From assembly GCA_031539425.1 (NCBI GenBank), contig JAVKLI010000051.1, positions 36,561 to 100,560 of the forward strand: a DNA stretch of 64,000 bases, written 5' to 3'. Shown here piece by piece: positions 10,063-20,191 of this stretch. The translations under genes and the position numbers were made by a program. Under the pieces are notes generated by a model, which did not search any database, was not told where the DNA came from, and saw only the letters and a list, made by a program, of their open reading frames with translations. Within the stretch, counting starts at the first letter, position 1. Each line of letters begins with the position of its first letter. Source of the DNA: UBA4416 sp031539425. GTDB lineage: Bacteria; Bacteroidota; Bacteroidia; B-17B0; Aurantibacillaceae.

Positions 10063-11151
10063 ATGGAAAACACATATTGTATTATTATGGCTGGCGGTGT
10101 AGGGTCGAGGTTTTGGCCCATGAGTACTTCAAAAAAACCGAAGCAATTTTTAGATATACTTGGCGTTGGTAGCACACTACTTCAACAAACTTATGAAAGA
10201 TTTGAAAGCATATGTTTACCTCAAAATATTTTTATTGTAACCAATATAGATTATAAAACTATTATTGAAGAGCAACTACCACAACTTAATCCAACCCATA
10301 TCCTTGTTGAACCTCTTAGAAGAAACACAGCACCATGTTTAGCCTATGCTACCAATAAAATACATAAATTAAATAAAAATGCAGTTACCATAGTTGCACC
10401 ATCCGATCATTTAATTTTAAATCAAGATGCGTTTAAAAAAGCTATTAAATCTTGTGTAATAAAAGCCAAAGAAGATAATTGTTTAGTTACTATAGGTATC
10501 AAACCAACCAATCCAGATACAGGTTATGGTTACATACAGTTTGTAAATTCAACCGCGGTAGAGCAAGATAAAAACATGTATAAAGTAAAAACATTTACTG
10601 AAAAACCTACATTAGAAATTGCGCAACAATTTATAGATAGTGGAGATTTTTTATGGAATTCAGGAATTTTTATTTGGACTACTAAAGGCTTTTTAAATGC
10701 TTTAGAACTTTATGATGAACCTTTAGCTACTCGATTTAAGGCGGGAGAAAAAATTTATGGAACAGATAAAGAGGCAGAGTTTTTAACAAAAGCTTATACA
10801 GATAGTAAAAATATATCAATTGATTATTCTTTATTAGAAAAAGCAAATAACGTTTATGTTCGCTCCTCTGTTGTAGGATGGAGTGATCTTGGCACCTTTG
10901 GCTCCTTACATGCGCATATAAAACAAGATAAATTTCAAAATGCTTTAATTGGAAAAAACATTGTACAGTACGATTGTAATAATTGCTTAGTTAATGTACC
11001 AAACGAAAAGCTAGTTGTAATGCAGGGTTTAAACGATTATATTGTTGTTGAATCGAAAGGCGTTTTACTTATATGTAAAAAGCAAGATGAACAATTAATA
11101 CGAAATTTTGTAAACGATGTTAAGGTGCACAAAGGAGAGCAGTTTATTTAG
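10063..11151 (+). CDS. manC: Mannose-1-phosphate guanylyltransferase
   Basis: A 362-residue nucleotidyltransferase making GDP-mannose from GTP and mannose-1-phosphate, for surface polysaccharides and glycoproteins. The N-terminal signature MAGGVGSRFWPMS-x4-PKQFL is the GTP-binding loop. VAPSDHLI, GYGYIQF, FTEKP and the WNSGIF motif follow in the expected order. The C-terminal part has the family's left-handed beta-helix start (VVGWSDLGTFGS). It lacks the extra phosphomannose isomerase domain of bifunctional ManC/AlgA enzymes. It is convergent with der, 22 bases apart. Confidence 0.93.
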   Translation: MENTYCIIMAGGVGSRFWPMSTSKKPKQFLDILGVGSTLLQQTYERFESICLPQNIFIVTNIDYKTIIEEQLPQLNPTHILVEPLRRNTAPCLAYATNKIHKLNKNAVTIVAPSDHLILNQDAFKKAIKSCVIKAKEDNCLVTIGIKPTNPDTGYGYIQFVNSTAVEQDKNMYKVKTFTEKPTLEIAQQFIDSGDFLWNSGIFIWTTKGFLNALELYDEPLATRFKAGEKIYGTDKEAEFLTKAYTDSKNISIDYSLLEKANNVYVRSSVVGWSDLGTFGSLHAHIKQDKFQNALIGKNIVQYDCNNCLVNVPNEKLVVMQGLNDYIVVESKGVLLICKKQDEQLIRNFVNDVKVHKGEQFI

Positions 11152-11173
11152 CCTTATTTTATTTATAAATAAT

Positions 11174-12481
11174 TTAACTTTTCCTTCTAAAATAAAAAGT
11201 GACTGGAACACCATTAAAATCAAAGGCCTCTCTAAATTTGTTTTCTAAAAAGCGTTTATAGGAGTCTTGTAAATATTGAGGCGAGTTACAAAAAAACACA
11301 AAGGCGCAAGTATTTTGAATTTGTGTTACGTATTTTATTTTTACTAGTTTCCCTTTGCTAGCTGGGGGAGGGTAATTTTCTATTAACGGCAAAAAGAAAT
11401 CGTTTAATGCTCTTGTTTTGATATGCTGTGTTTTTGATTGATGTACATGCATTGCAACATCTATAACTTTCATTAATCTTTGTTTCTCTGTAACTGATGT
11501 AAAAACTATAGGAATATCTTTAAAAGGCGCAATTGAGGCGCGAATTTTTTCTTCAAATAGTTTGGTTGAATGGGTGTCTTTTTCTATTAAATCCCATTTA
11601 TTTACTACAATTACAATGCCTTTATGGTTCGTTACTATTAAGTGTATAATATTTATATCTTGAGATTCTACCCCTAATGTAGCGTCTATCATCAACACAC
11701 AAATATCTGATGTTTCAATGGCTCTAATGGTTCTCATTACACTATAAAACTCTAAATCTTCGTGAACCTTAGATTTTTTTCGCATTCCGGCGGTATCTAT
11801 TAAAAAAAAGTCGTGACCGAATTTTGTAAATCGTGTATGTACAGTGTCTCTTGTGGTTCCGGCTATATCCGTTACAATGCTTCTATTTTCACCTAATAGT
11901 GTATTTACTAATGATGATTTTCCTACATTTGGTCGGCCTACAATAGCTATTTTAGGGAGTTTATCAAATACCTCATCTGGCACCATTGGCTTAAAAGAGC
12001 TTACAACTGCGTCTAATAATTCTCCTGTACCTGTACCGCTATTTGACGAAATACAAAATGGATCTCCAAGTCCTAGAGCATAAAATTCTGAGGCATAGCT
12101 ATGTCGTTCGCTATTATCAACTTTATTAACTACTAAAAAAACAGGTTTTTTACTTTTTCTAACAATGTTTGCTACGTTTTGGTCAAATTGGGTAACTCCT
12201 TCACTAACGTCAGTAACAAAAAACACACAATTACTTTCTTCTATAGCAATTTGTACTTGATTACAAATTTCTTGTTCAAAAACATCATCACTTCCTCTTA
12301 TATATCCTCCAGTATCTATAACACTAAAATCAACACCATTCCAGTGCGATTTACCGTAATTTCTGTCACGTGTAACACCAGCTATTTCATCAACTATAGC
12401 TTCTCTTGTTTCTGTAAGTCTATTAAAAAGAGTAGATTTTCCAACATTTGGACGTCCTACAATGGCTACTATATTTGGCAT
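11174..12481 (-). CDS. der: Ribosome-assembly GTPase Der (EngA)
   Basis: A 435-residue protein with two tandem TrmE-Era-type GTPase domains and a C-terminal KH-like domain, an architecture diagnostic for Der. G1 motifs are GRPNVGKST (residues 8-16) and GRPNVGKSS (about 181). The two G3 motifs are DTGGY and DTAGM, and the two G4 motifs are NKVD and NKWD. Der acts in maturation of the 50S subunit. Nothing unusual was seen. The upstream 270 bases contain no promoter I can defend, but do contain a gene relic. Confidence 0.97.
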   Translation of the reverse strand: MPNIVAIVGRPNVGKSTLFNRLTETREAIVDEIAGVTRDRNYGKSHWNGVDFSVIDTGGYIRGSDDVFEQEICNQVQIAIEESNCVFFVTDVSEGVTQFDQNVANIVRKSKKPVFLVVNKVDNSERHSYASEFYALGLGDPFCISSNSGTGTGELLDAVVSSFKPMVPDEVFDKLPKIAIVGRPNVGKSSLVNTLLGENRSIVTDIAGTTRDTVHTRFTKFGHDFFLIDTAGMRKKSKVHEDLEFYSVMRTIRAIETSDICVLMIDATLGVESQDINIIHLIVTNHKGIVIVVNKWDLIEKDTHSTKLFEEKIRASIAPFKDIPIVFTSVTEKQRLMKVIDVAMHVHQSKTQHIKTRALNDFFLPLIENYPPPASKGKLVKIKYVTQIQNTCAFVFFCNSPQYLQDSYKRFLENKFREAFDFNGVPVTFYFRRKS

Positions 12482-12562
12482 AAGCCCATAAAGGTATTAA
12501 AATATTAATGTATTTTAAATAATAAAAATAAAAACAATAGTAAGCTTTATATTTTCATGTAA

Positions 12563-12747
12563 TTATTTTTTGAGCAAAGCAACAAAACTATGAAGATCTT
12601 CTTCAGTTTTATCAAAGGAACACATCCATCTTACTTCTGAAGTTTGTTCATTCCAAACATAAAAAAAGTATTCAATTTGTAAAATTGAGATGGATTATTT
12701 TGGAACAATGGCAAAAATAGGGTTTGATTTTACATTGTGTGTCATTT
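12563..12747 (-). pseudogene. C-terminal relic of a low-specificity threonine aldolase (beta-eliminating lyase)
   Basis: The minus strand between der and the FAD dehydrogenase reads, in one frame, NVKSNPIFAIVPK, a stop, then SISILQIEYFFYVWNE, QTSEVRWMCSFDKTEED and LHSFVALLKK before the final TAA. This matches my memory of the last ~60 residues of Bacteroidota threonine aldolases (segments NAVFAIIPK, FFYVW, EVRWMTSFDTTEEDID). No PLP-binding part or any other upstream portion is present before the neighbouring gene, and there is an in-frame stop. It is therefore a deletion remnant and not a functional gene. The assignment rests on remembered family sequence, not an alignment. Confidence 0.68.
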
Positions 12748-12753
12748 TAAAGC

Positions 12754-14340
12754 TTACCCTCCCCTTTCAATTGCATCCACACAATTAATTCCGTCCATTG
12801 CAGCACTCATAATACCGCCAGCGTAACCTGCACCTTCGGCGCATGGGTACAAATTTTTAATTTGTATGTGTTGTAATGTTTCTTTGTCTCTCGGAATTTT
12901 TACAGGCGTAGAGGTTCGAGATTCTACACCTACCACAATAGCATCGTTAGAAATAAAGCCTTTCATTTTTTGGTCAAATGCTGTGAATGCTTGCTGAAGG
13001 TTTTGTGTAATTTTTTTTCCTAATACGTTATTAAGATTTACAGATGTAGTGCCAGTATTGTAAGATGATTCTATTAATTTTGGAGATATTTTATTTTGCA
13101 TAAAATCACTTAAATTTTGTGCTGGTGCTTTTAAATTTTTTCCGCCTGCAATCCATGCTTTGTGTTCAAATTCTTTTTGCAATTCTAACCCTGACAAAGG
13201 GCCAAAGTTGTCAAATTGCTTATAATCATTAGTGTTTAAGCCTACTACTATACCACTATTAGCATACACGTTATTTCTTTTTGACGGACTCCAGCCGTTA
13301 GTTACCACTTCTTTTGGTCCCGTAGCACATGGAGCTATAATGCCGCCCGGGCACATGCAAAAAGAATACACTGGATAATCTTTTGATTGATGCGTAAGGT
13401 TATAGGCTGATGGTGGTAATAATTGGCGTTTGTTTAATAATTCATTTGTAGATGAACATTTATATTGAATAGAATCAATAAAGATTTGCGGATGTTCAAC
13501 ACGTACGCCCAAAGCAAAGGGTTTGGCTTCAAGCAAAATGTGATGTTTATTTAACAAATAATATATATCTCGTGCCGAATGTCCGGTGGCTAATAAAATA
13601 TTTTGACAGTGAATTTCGTTAATTATATTTGTTAATGTATTTTGAATTTGAATAGATGAAATAGTCTGCTGTTTAATATTAATATCAATAAGTTGAGAAT
13701 TAAAATGCACCTCACCGCCATATTCTAAAATGGTATTTTTTATATTGGTAATTATTTGCGGTAGTTTGTTTGTACCAATGTGTGGGTGTGCATCTATTGC
13801 TATATCTGGGTGTGCACCATGGTAAATAAATGTTTCTAAAATGTTATTAATGTCGCCACGTTTATTAGAGCGTGTATATAGTTTCCCATCGCTATAGGTA
13901 CCTGCACCGCCTTCGCCAAAGCAGTAGTTGCTGTGTTCGTTTATGATATGTTGTTTAAAAATTGCAGCCAAATCTCGCCTTCTCTCTTGTACTGGTTTGC
14001 CACGCTCAAATACTATAGGTTTTAAGCCTAACTCCAAACAACGTAAGGCGGCAAACAAACCAGCTGGGCCAGCACCAATAATTACAACCTCTTTTTTAGC
14101 CTGAGTTACATTAAAATAGTGTTTTACTATTTTATTATTTTGAATGGGTTCATTTATATAAACTTCAATTTTTAAATTTATTTTAATGTGTTTAGATCGT
14201 GCATCAATACTACGTTTTAAAATTTGGTATTGTGTGTCGTCATTTAATTTTAAATTACAAAAAGTATGTATTTCTTTTTTTAACAATACAGGATTGTAAG
14301 CAACAGAATATGGAACTTCTAAATTAATTAATTGCCTCAT
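12754..14340 (-). CDS. FAD-dependent dehydrogenase of the COG2509 type
   Basis: A 528-residue flavoprotein. A small N-terminal domain (residues 1-90) precedes the dinucleotide-binding motif VIIGAGPAGLFAALRCLELG (about 92-111). Further family markers are FGEGGAGTYSDGKLYTR, the ATGHSARD motif, CMCPGG and the C-terminal GYAGGIMSAAMDG that closes the FAD site. The family is widespread and uncharacterised. Predicted activity is oxidation or reduction of an unknown substrate. It is the third gene after lspA in a long minus-strand run, with a 15-base gap from the PorT-like gene. Confidence 0.85.
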   Translation of the reverse strand: MRQLINLEVPYSVAYNPVLLKKEIHTFCNLKLNDDTQYQILKRSIDARSKHIKINLKIEVYINEPIQNNKIVKHYFNVTQAKKEVVIIGAGPAGLFAALRCLELGLKPIVFERGKPVQERRRDLAAIFKQHIINEHSNYCFGEGGAGTYSDGKLYTRSNKRGDINNILETFIYHGAHPDIAIDAHPHIGTNKLPQIITNIKNTILEYGGEVHFNSQLIDINIKQQTISSIQIQNTLTNIINEIHCQNILLATGHSARDIYYLLNKHHILLEAKPFALGVRVEHPQIFIDSIQYKCSSTNELLNKRQLLPPSAYNLTHQSKDYPVYSFCMCPGGIIAPCATGPKEVVTNGWSPSKRNNVYANSGIVVGLNTNDYKQFDNFGPLSGLELQKEFEHKAWIAGGKNLKAPAQNLSDFMQNKISPKLIESSYNTGTTSVNLNNVLGKKITQNLQQAFTAFDQKMKGFISNDAIVVGVESRTSTPVKIPRDKETLQHIQIKNLYPCAEGAGYAGGIMSAAMDGINCVDAIERGG

Positions 14341-14355
14341 GTTGTATTAATTTTG

Positions 14356-15153
14356 TTAACCTTCAAATGTTAAGGTAAATAGCCACATTTGAGAGTAAAT
14401 GCTATTGATACTATTTGTAAACACGTTGTTTTGTTTTTGTAAAATGTTATTTAAACCATTCATTAATTTTATTTCCATTCCAAATTTAAAGTATTGAAAA
14501 TAAAAATCGGCACCGGCGCCACCATCATAAAAAAAATCTAAGCCATTTACTTTAACATCATCTATAATTTGATTAGGATATGTTTTTCTTTGAGATTTTG
14601 GATTGGCGTTTAGATCAACACTCATACCGCCTCCTAAAACAAAATAGGCACTAAAGTTTTGTGACCGTTTAGATTGTATTTTAACATCAATAGGAAAAAT
14701 AAATAAGGCCGATTCTATTCTTTTTAAAAAGGTAATGGTGCTATCTAATTTTTTGTTTGCAAAATTAAATTCAATTTCACGATTTGCAAAGTTATAGTTA
14801 GGGGTAAAGCGCAATCGCACATATTGATGTATTTTTAAATCTAAACACAAGCCCATAGAGATGCCAGGTAAGTTATTGGCATAAATAGATTTTACTGCGT
14901 ATTTGGTAGTTCCAATTAAGGTGTCTGGAATATTTGATGTATTATTATTTTGAATATTAAAATTGGCTTGTATGTAGCCTAACGAAAATCCGTAATGAAT
15001 TTTGTTAGTATAAAAACTAAATAAATTAACATTATATACCTTTTCATCTTGAGCCCAACAGTTATGGTTGCACAAAGTGAGGCTCAGTAAACATAATAGA
15101 TAAAGCTTGAAAAATGAAATGGTTTGTTTAGGTTTCATGCGGTTCGTTTTCAC
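14356..15153 (-). CDS. PorT-like outer membrane beta-barrel protein (candidate T9SS component)
   Basis: 265 residues with an N-terminal signal sequence (hydrophobic FFKLYLLCLLSL, cleavage near CWAQ) followed by alternating beta strands. The first strand region NKIHYGFSLGYIQANFNI and the later GGGMSVDLNAN resemble PorT/SprT proteins, outer membrane components of type IX secretion. The general OMP_b-brl fold cannot be excluded. The start overlaps lspA by 26 bases, and Met6 (14356-15138) is an equally good start. A T9SS cargo with a sorting tail occurs at 4.6 kb, so the organism needs the system. Confidence 0.65.
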   Translation of the reverse strand: MKTNRMKPKQTISFFKLYLLCLLSLTLCNHNCWAQDEKVYNVNLFSFYTNKIHYGFSLGYIQANFNIQNNNTSNIPDTLIGTTKYAVKSIYANNLPGISMGLCLDLKIHQYVRLRFTPNYNFANREIEFNFANKKLDSTITFLKRIESALFIFPIDVKIQSKRSQNFSAYFVLGGGMSVDLNANPKSQRKTYPNQIIDDVKVNGLDFFYDGGAGADFYFQYFKFGMEIKLMNGLNNILQKQNNVFTNSINSIYSQMWLFTLTFEG

Positions 15154-15763
15154 TTTTTTGTTTAAATATTCTTTTATTAAAAGCTAAAATAATTCCTATT
15201 CCAAATGATATAGCCATATCTGCTATATTAAATATAGCATTAAAAAATTCAAATGATTGCCCGCCAATAATAGGAACCCAATCAGGAAATATACCTTGAT
15301 AGATAGGAAAATAAAAAAAATCTACCACCTTACCATGTAAAAATGAAGCGTATCCATTGCCTTGTAATGTAAAGCTAGCGGCTTGAAACGCTGTTGTTTC
15401 TGTAAAAATTAATCCATACAAAATAGAATCTATAATATTACCCAAAGCACCAGCTAAAATAAGAGATACACAAATAATGTATAAAGTAGATTCTTGTTGT
15501 TTAACAATTTTTATAATATAGTAAAAGCCAAAAAAAACTGCTATGATGCGAATGCTACTTAATAGTAATTTACCGATATCACCTCCAAATTCCATGCCAA
15601 ATGCCATTCCTGGGTTTTCTATAAACGTAATTTTAAACCAGTTATCAAGTACCGTTACTACATCACCATACGGAAAATGAGATTTGATATAAAGCTTAGT
15701 TATTTGATCACACAATAACACAAGTGTTAGGGTGATAATGGGGATTTTATATTTTGAAAACAT
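15128..15763 (-). CDS. lspA: Lipoprotein signal peptidase (signal peptidase II)
   Basis: A 211-residue inner-membrane aspartyl protease that removes signal peptides from diacylglyceryl-modified prolipoproteins. Motifs are DQITKLYIK near the N-terminus, FIENPGMAFGM, GALGNIID, and the catalytic pair Asp148 (KVVDFF) and Asp182 (FNIADMAIS). It has the insertion between the third and fourth membrane segments typical of Bacteroidota and is longer than the E. coli enzyme. The Arg after GNIID is replaced by Ser. Several lipoproteins elsewhere in the window would be its substrates. It lies 20 bases from dnaE. Confidence 0.95.
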   Translation of the reverse strand: MFSKYKIPIITLTLVLLCDQITKLYIKSHFPYGDVVTVLDNWFKITFIENPGMAFGMEFGGDIGKLLLSSIRIIAVFFGFYYIIKIVKQQESTLYIICVSLILAGALGNIIDSILYGLIFTETTAFQAASFTLQGNGYASFLHGKVVDFFYFPIYQGIFPDWVPIIGGQSFEFFNAIFNIADMAISFGIGIILAFNKRIFKQKSENEPHET

Positions 15764-15783
15764 AAGTGCAATAATATTAATAA

Positions 15784-18700
15784 TTAACTTAACTCTAAAG
15801 TTAAACCGTTTATGGTTTCTAATTGTTCTATCATTTCTAAATTTACATTAATATTGTTTTTATTGTACTGCATTTTTAAGTCAAAGTTTTCTTGTTCGTC
15901 TTGTATTAAAATTTCCACATTACATTTTCCTTTTGATTTTGAAAATAAATTGTTCAATGTGTTTATCATCGCATCATCTATAGAATCAATGTTAATATTT
16001 AATTTTAAATTAGAAAATAGGTTTGTTTTGGCGTCTTCTAACAATTGCATTTGTAATACCTTTAATTCTAAATTATCTGGTTGGTTGTAACGTTGCTGTA
16101 CTCTTCCTTTTACGCTAATAAAAATATTTGGTATCATAAATTTATTAAACTCAATATAATCTTTTCCAAATAGCATTAATTCAAATGTGCTATGGTAATC
16201 TTCTAAGGTTATTTTTCCGTAAGTGTGTCCATTTTTGCTGGTGCGGGTTTCTTGTTTAGTAACAATGCCAGCAAATAACATATCTTTGTTTTTATATTTT
16301 TCAAAGTTTTGGGATAATTCTAAACAATTAATGTTGCATTTATATTCTAAAAATAATTTATATTGATCTAAAGGGTGCCCAGATATAAATACGCCTACTA
16401 CTTCTTTTTCTTTGGCTAAAATTTCTAATTTATTCCAAGGTTCAATGCTATTATCAATAGTAGGTTTTACATCTACAATTAATTCGCTCGAATCAAATAA
16501 ATTATTTTGATTTTTATTTTGTTCGGATGAATTGGCATTACAGTATTTAATGAGTTTATCTGTTAGTGTTTGGTTGTTTTTATCTGGCACAAAAAAATGC
16601 GCTCTATGTAATCCATCACCAAACGAATCGAACGAACCTGCAAGTGCCAATCCTTCTATAGATTTTTTATTAAATGATTTTGAGTCTAATCGTTTAGCAA
16701 CATCAAATATGGAGGTAAAGGACCCGTTTAAATTTCGTTCTTCGATAATATTGGCAATGGTATTTTCGCCTACGCCTTTAATAGATGCCATACCAAAGCG
16801 GATTTCTCGTTTGTTTTTTATGGGTGTAAATTTGGCATTTCCTTCGTTTATATCTGGGCCCAATATTTTTATTTTTAATCGATTGCATTCATCCATAAAA
16901 AAAGTGATAGCGTCTATGTTGCTACTATGTTGAAGTACCACCGACATATACTCTACCGGGTAATGCGCTTTTAAATAAGCGGTTTGAAACCCTATGTATG
17001 CGTAGCAGGTAGAGTGAGATTTATTAAACGCGTAGTCTGCAAAGGCTTCCCAATCTTTCCACACTTTTTCTACGGTGTCTGCTGGATGATTATTTTTAAC
17101 ACAGTTTTCTACAAATTTGCTTTTCATTTTATCAAGCGTGGCTTTGTCTTTTTTTCCCATGGCTTTACGCAGCGTATCTGCATCGCCCTTAGAAAAATTA
17201 GCCAATTTTTGTGATAGCAACATGACTTGTTCTTGATACACGGTAATACCATAAGTTTCGCCAAGGTACTCTTCTATCCCTTCTAAGTCAAAGTTAATGG
17301 CTTCTTTGCCATGTTTTCGTTTAATGTAGTTTGGTATGTATGCCAACGGACCGGGCCTGTACAAGGCGTTAAGGGCTATTAAATCATTAAAACTATCTGG
17401 CTTCATTTCACGTAGTGCTTTTTGCATACCGGCACTTTCGTACTGAAATATGCCGCTGGTATCTGCTCGCTGAAAGAGTTCTAATGTTTTTAAATCATCT
17501 AACGGAATTTGATCTATATCCATTTCAATATTATAATTGAGTTTAATGGCTTTTAAAGTATCACGAATAATGGTTAATGTTTTGAGCCCTAAAAAATCCA
17601 TTTTTAAAAGCCCTGCTTGTTCTGCCACAGAGTTGTCGTATTGGGTTACCAACATGTTACTATCTTTGCTTGCCGTGGTTACGGGTACTACATTAATAAT
17701 ATCTTCAGGGGTAATTACAATGCCGCAAGCGTGGGTGCCTATATTACGCACGCAACCTTCAAGTTCAGCAGCTTGTTTTAGCACTTTAGCTTGTAAATTA
17801 GGTGTATCTAATAATTTTCTAAATTGATGTGATTGTTCAATAACATCGGCTTTATCTTTAATTTTATCTAAATATTTTTTATCAATTCCATTTGTGTTAA
17901 GCAAGGCTTTTAGTGATGCTTCCATGCTGTTTGGAAACGATTTGGATAATTTGTTAGAATCTTCAATAGGTAAATCTAACACCCTTGCTGTATCTTTAAT
18001 AGCCGATTTGCCGCCCATAGTACCGTAAGTAATAATTTGCGCTACTTGGTTGGCTCCATATTTATTAATAACATATTGAATTACTTTTTCTCTGCCTTCA
18101 TCGTCAAAGTCAATATCAATATCGGGCATGCTTATCCTATCTGGGTTTAAAAAACGTTCAAATAGTAAATTGTATTTTAAGGGGTCAATATTAGTAATAC
18201 CCAAAGAGTACGCAATTACAGATCCTGCAGCTGATCCTCTTCCGGGGCCTACAAATACGCCCATTTCACGGCCTTTGGCTATAAAATCGGATACAATTAA
18301 AAAATAGCCTGGATAACCCATTCGCTCCACAGTGCTTAATTCAAAGTTAATGCGAGTTTCAATATCTGAAGTAATATTTGTATAGCGTTTTTTAGCGCCT
18401 ATCCATGTAAGGTGTGATAAATAAATAAATTGTTCGGCAATGGTTTTAATCTCTGCGGTTTGTGCGTTATTCGCATCTATATTTATTTTTTTGTGGTCTA
18501 AAATGCGCTTATAAGAATTTGTAATTTCTAAATTATTTTGAGCGATAAATTGTGTTTCTATCTCAAACTTAGGCATCAGCACTTCTCTGCCTAATTGGTA
18601 ATTTTCTACTTTATCTATTATTTCTTTTGTATTATTAATAGCTTCTGGTAAATCTGAAAATAGCGCAGCCATTTCGGTAGGTGATTTAAAGTAGTGTTCT

Positions 18701-20187
18701 TTTGATTTTAAGCCATATCTATAGCCTCTACCCTTACCTATTGGTGTGCTTTTTTTTTCTCCATTTTTTACGCATAGTAAATTATCATGCGCATCGTAGC
18801 CATTTTTAAATAAGTAATAATTTACGTTAGCTGCGTAAAATTTTACTTGGTATTTTTTTGCAAATTTTAATAATATTTCATTTACATGATTTTCTTCTTC
18901 AATAAGATGTCTGTTTAATTCGATATAAAAATCATCTTTAAATATATTTTTATACCATATAAAGGCTTGTTCTGCCTGCTCTTCGCCCACATTTAAAATA
19001 AGTTGCGGTATTTCACCAAGTATAGATCCTGTTGTGGCAATTAGTCCTTCGGCGTGTTGTTGCAATAATTCTTTATCAATACGTGGTACATAATAATGCC
19101 CATGTATATAACCTGTAGAGCTTAGTTTAGATAGATTTTGAAACCCAATTTTGTTTTTAGCTATGAGCAATTGGCTATAGCCATTATCTTGAAATGATTT
19201 ATCTAAATGATTTTTGCATACAAACAATTCGCAGCCTATTATAGGTTTTATAGGTGTTTCTAAAGTTTTGTTTTTTTTGCTTACCGCTTGCCAAAATGTA
19301 AAAGCACCATATAAATTACCAATATCAGTAATAGCAACGGCGGGCATTTTATTTTCAAGTGCTTTTAAAATAAGCTCATCTATATCCGTTGTAGATTGTA
19401 ATACAGAAAACTGGGTGTAGTTATGTAAGTGTGTAAACTTTATTGCATTAATGTTATCACTATTTTTTTCTTCAAGAAACTGAGAATTATTTAAGGTCTT
19501 ATTTATTGCAAGTGGTTCTTCTGCTTTTTTCCATTGCTTGTTATCAAGTAACACTTGAGATAAATTGGGCGCTTGGTAATTTATACTTTGTGCTGACATA
19601 TTTGAAACTGCAATGATGTTGCGTTTTATTGTTTCAAATAAAACACGAGCTGTAGCTTCTACGTCAAATGCAGCGTGGTGGGCATCCGAAAAATTTGAAT
19701 TAAATAATTTGGTGTAAAGTTCCGTTAATGTAGGCCATTTGTATTTGCCACCTCGTCCGCCTGGTAGGGCACAATAATTAGTGGTTTCGTCATTTTTTGT
19801 GTCAATTATTTTTTTACTATTTAAATTTTCTGAAATGCTACAACGCAGTAGTTCTGCTCCAATAATAGCAATATCAAATTCTATATTATGTCCGCATAAA
19901 TACTGGCATTTTGAAACATCTTCTAAAAATGAAAGCAATATTTTTTTTAAATCACCCCCTTCTTGTATAGCTCTCTCATTGCTTATGCCGTGTATTTTTT
20001 CGGCATTAAATGGTATGGTGTAGCCATTAGGTTTTACAATAAAAGTTTGTTGGTTAATTAGTGAACCATTTATATCATGCAATTGCCAAGCAATTTGAAC
20101 CATTCGAGGCCAATTATCAAAATCAGTAAGTGGCGCTTTATAATTACGAGGAAGTCCGGTAGTTTCGGTGTCAAAAATGAGAAACAT
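15784..20187 (-). CDS. dnaE: DNA polymerase III alpha subunit with fused N-terminal DnaQ-like exonuclease
   Basis: A 1467-residue replicative polymerase. Residues 1-190 form a DEDD exonuclease: DTETTG (Asp7, Glu9), HNIEFD and HHAAFDVEA supply Exo I, II and III, so proofreading appears intact in the same chain. After a linker, a PHP domain begins near residue 250 (THLHNYTQFS). The C-family polymerase palm follows, with the catalytic PDIDIDFDDEGR motif around residues 688-698. GGKSAIKD, QYDNSVAEQAGLLKMDFLGLKT, a helix-hairpin-helix region and an OB fold follow. It lies 4 bases downstream of the TonB-dependent receptor gene, which is an odd operon partner. Confidence 0.95.
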   Translation of the reverse strand: MFLIFDTETTGLPRNYKAPLTDFDNWPRMVQIAWQLHDINGSLINQQTFIVKPNGYTIPFNAEKIHGISNERAIQEGGDLKKILLSFLEDVSKCQYLCGHNIEFDIAIIGAELLRCSISENLNSKKIIDTKNDETTNYCALPGGRGGKYKWPTLTELYTKLFNSNFSDAHHAAFDVEATARVLFETIKRNIIAVSNMSAQSINYQAPNLSQVLLDNKQWKKAEEPLAINKTLNNSQFLEEKNSDNINAIKFTHLHNYTQFSVLQSTTDIDELILKALENKMPAVAITDIGNLYGAFTFWQAVSKKNKTLETPIKPIIGCELFVCKNHLDKSFQDNGYSQLLIAKNKIGFQNLSKLSSTGYIHGHYYVPRIDKELLQQHAEGLIATTGSILGEIPQLILNVGEEQAEQAFIWYKNIFKDDFYIELNRHLIEEENHVNEILLKFAKKYQVKFYAANVNYYLFKNGYDAHDNLLCVKNGEKKSTPIGKGRGYRYGLKSKEHYFKSPTEMAALFSDLPEAINNTKEIIDKVENYQLGREVLMPKFEIETQFIAQNNLEITNSYKRILDHKKINIDANNAQTAEIKTIAEQFIYLSHLTWIGAKKRYTNITSDIETRINFELSTVERMGYPGYFLIVSDFIAKGREMGVFVGPGRGSAAGSVIAYSLGITNIDPLKYNLLFERFLNPDRISMPDIDIDFDDEGREKVIQYVINKYGANQVAQIITYGTMGGKSAIKDTARVLDLPIEDSNKLSKSFPNSMEASLKALLNTNGIDKKYLDKIKDKADVIEQSHQFRKLLDTPNLQAKVLKQAAELEGCVRNIGTHACGIVITPEDIINVVPVTTASKDSNMLVTQYDNSVAEQAGLLKMDFLGLKTLTIIRDTLKAIKLNYNIEMDIDQIPLDDLKTLELFQRADTSGIFQYESAGMQKALREMKPDSFNDLIALNALYRPGPLAYIPNYIKRKHGKEAINFDLEGIEEYLGETYGITVYQEQVMLLSQKLANFSKGDADTLRKAMGKKDKATLDKMKSKFVENCVKNNHPADTVEKVWKDWEAFADYAFNKSHSTCYAYIGFQTAYLKAHYPVEYMSVVLQHSSNIDAITFFMDECNRLKIKILGPDINEGNAKFTPIKNKREIRFGMASIKGVGENTIANIIEERNLNGSFTSIFDVAKRLDSKSFNKKSIEGLALAGSFDSFGDGLHRAHFFVPDKNNQTLTDKLIKYCNANSSEQNKNQNNLFDSSELIVDVKPTIDNSIEPWNKLEILAKEKEVVGVFISGHPLDQYKLFLEYKCNINCLELSQNFEKYKNKDMLFAGIVTKQETRTSKNGHTYGKITLEDYHSTFELMLFGKDYIEFNKFMIPNIFISVKGRVQQRYNQPDNLELKVLQMQLLEDAKTNLFSNLKLNINIDSIDDAMINTLNNLFSKSKGKCNVEILIQDEQENFDLKMQYNKNNINVNLEMIEQLETINGLTLELS

Positions 20188-20191
20188 AAGC

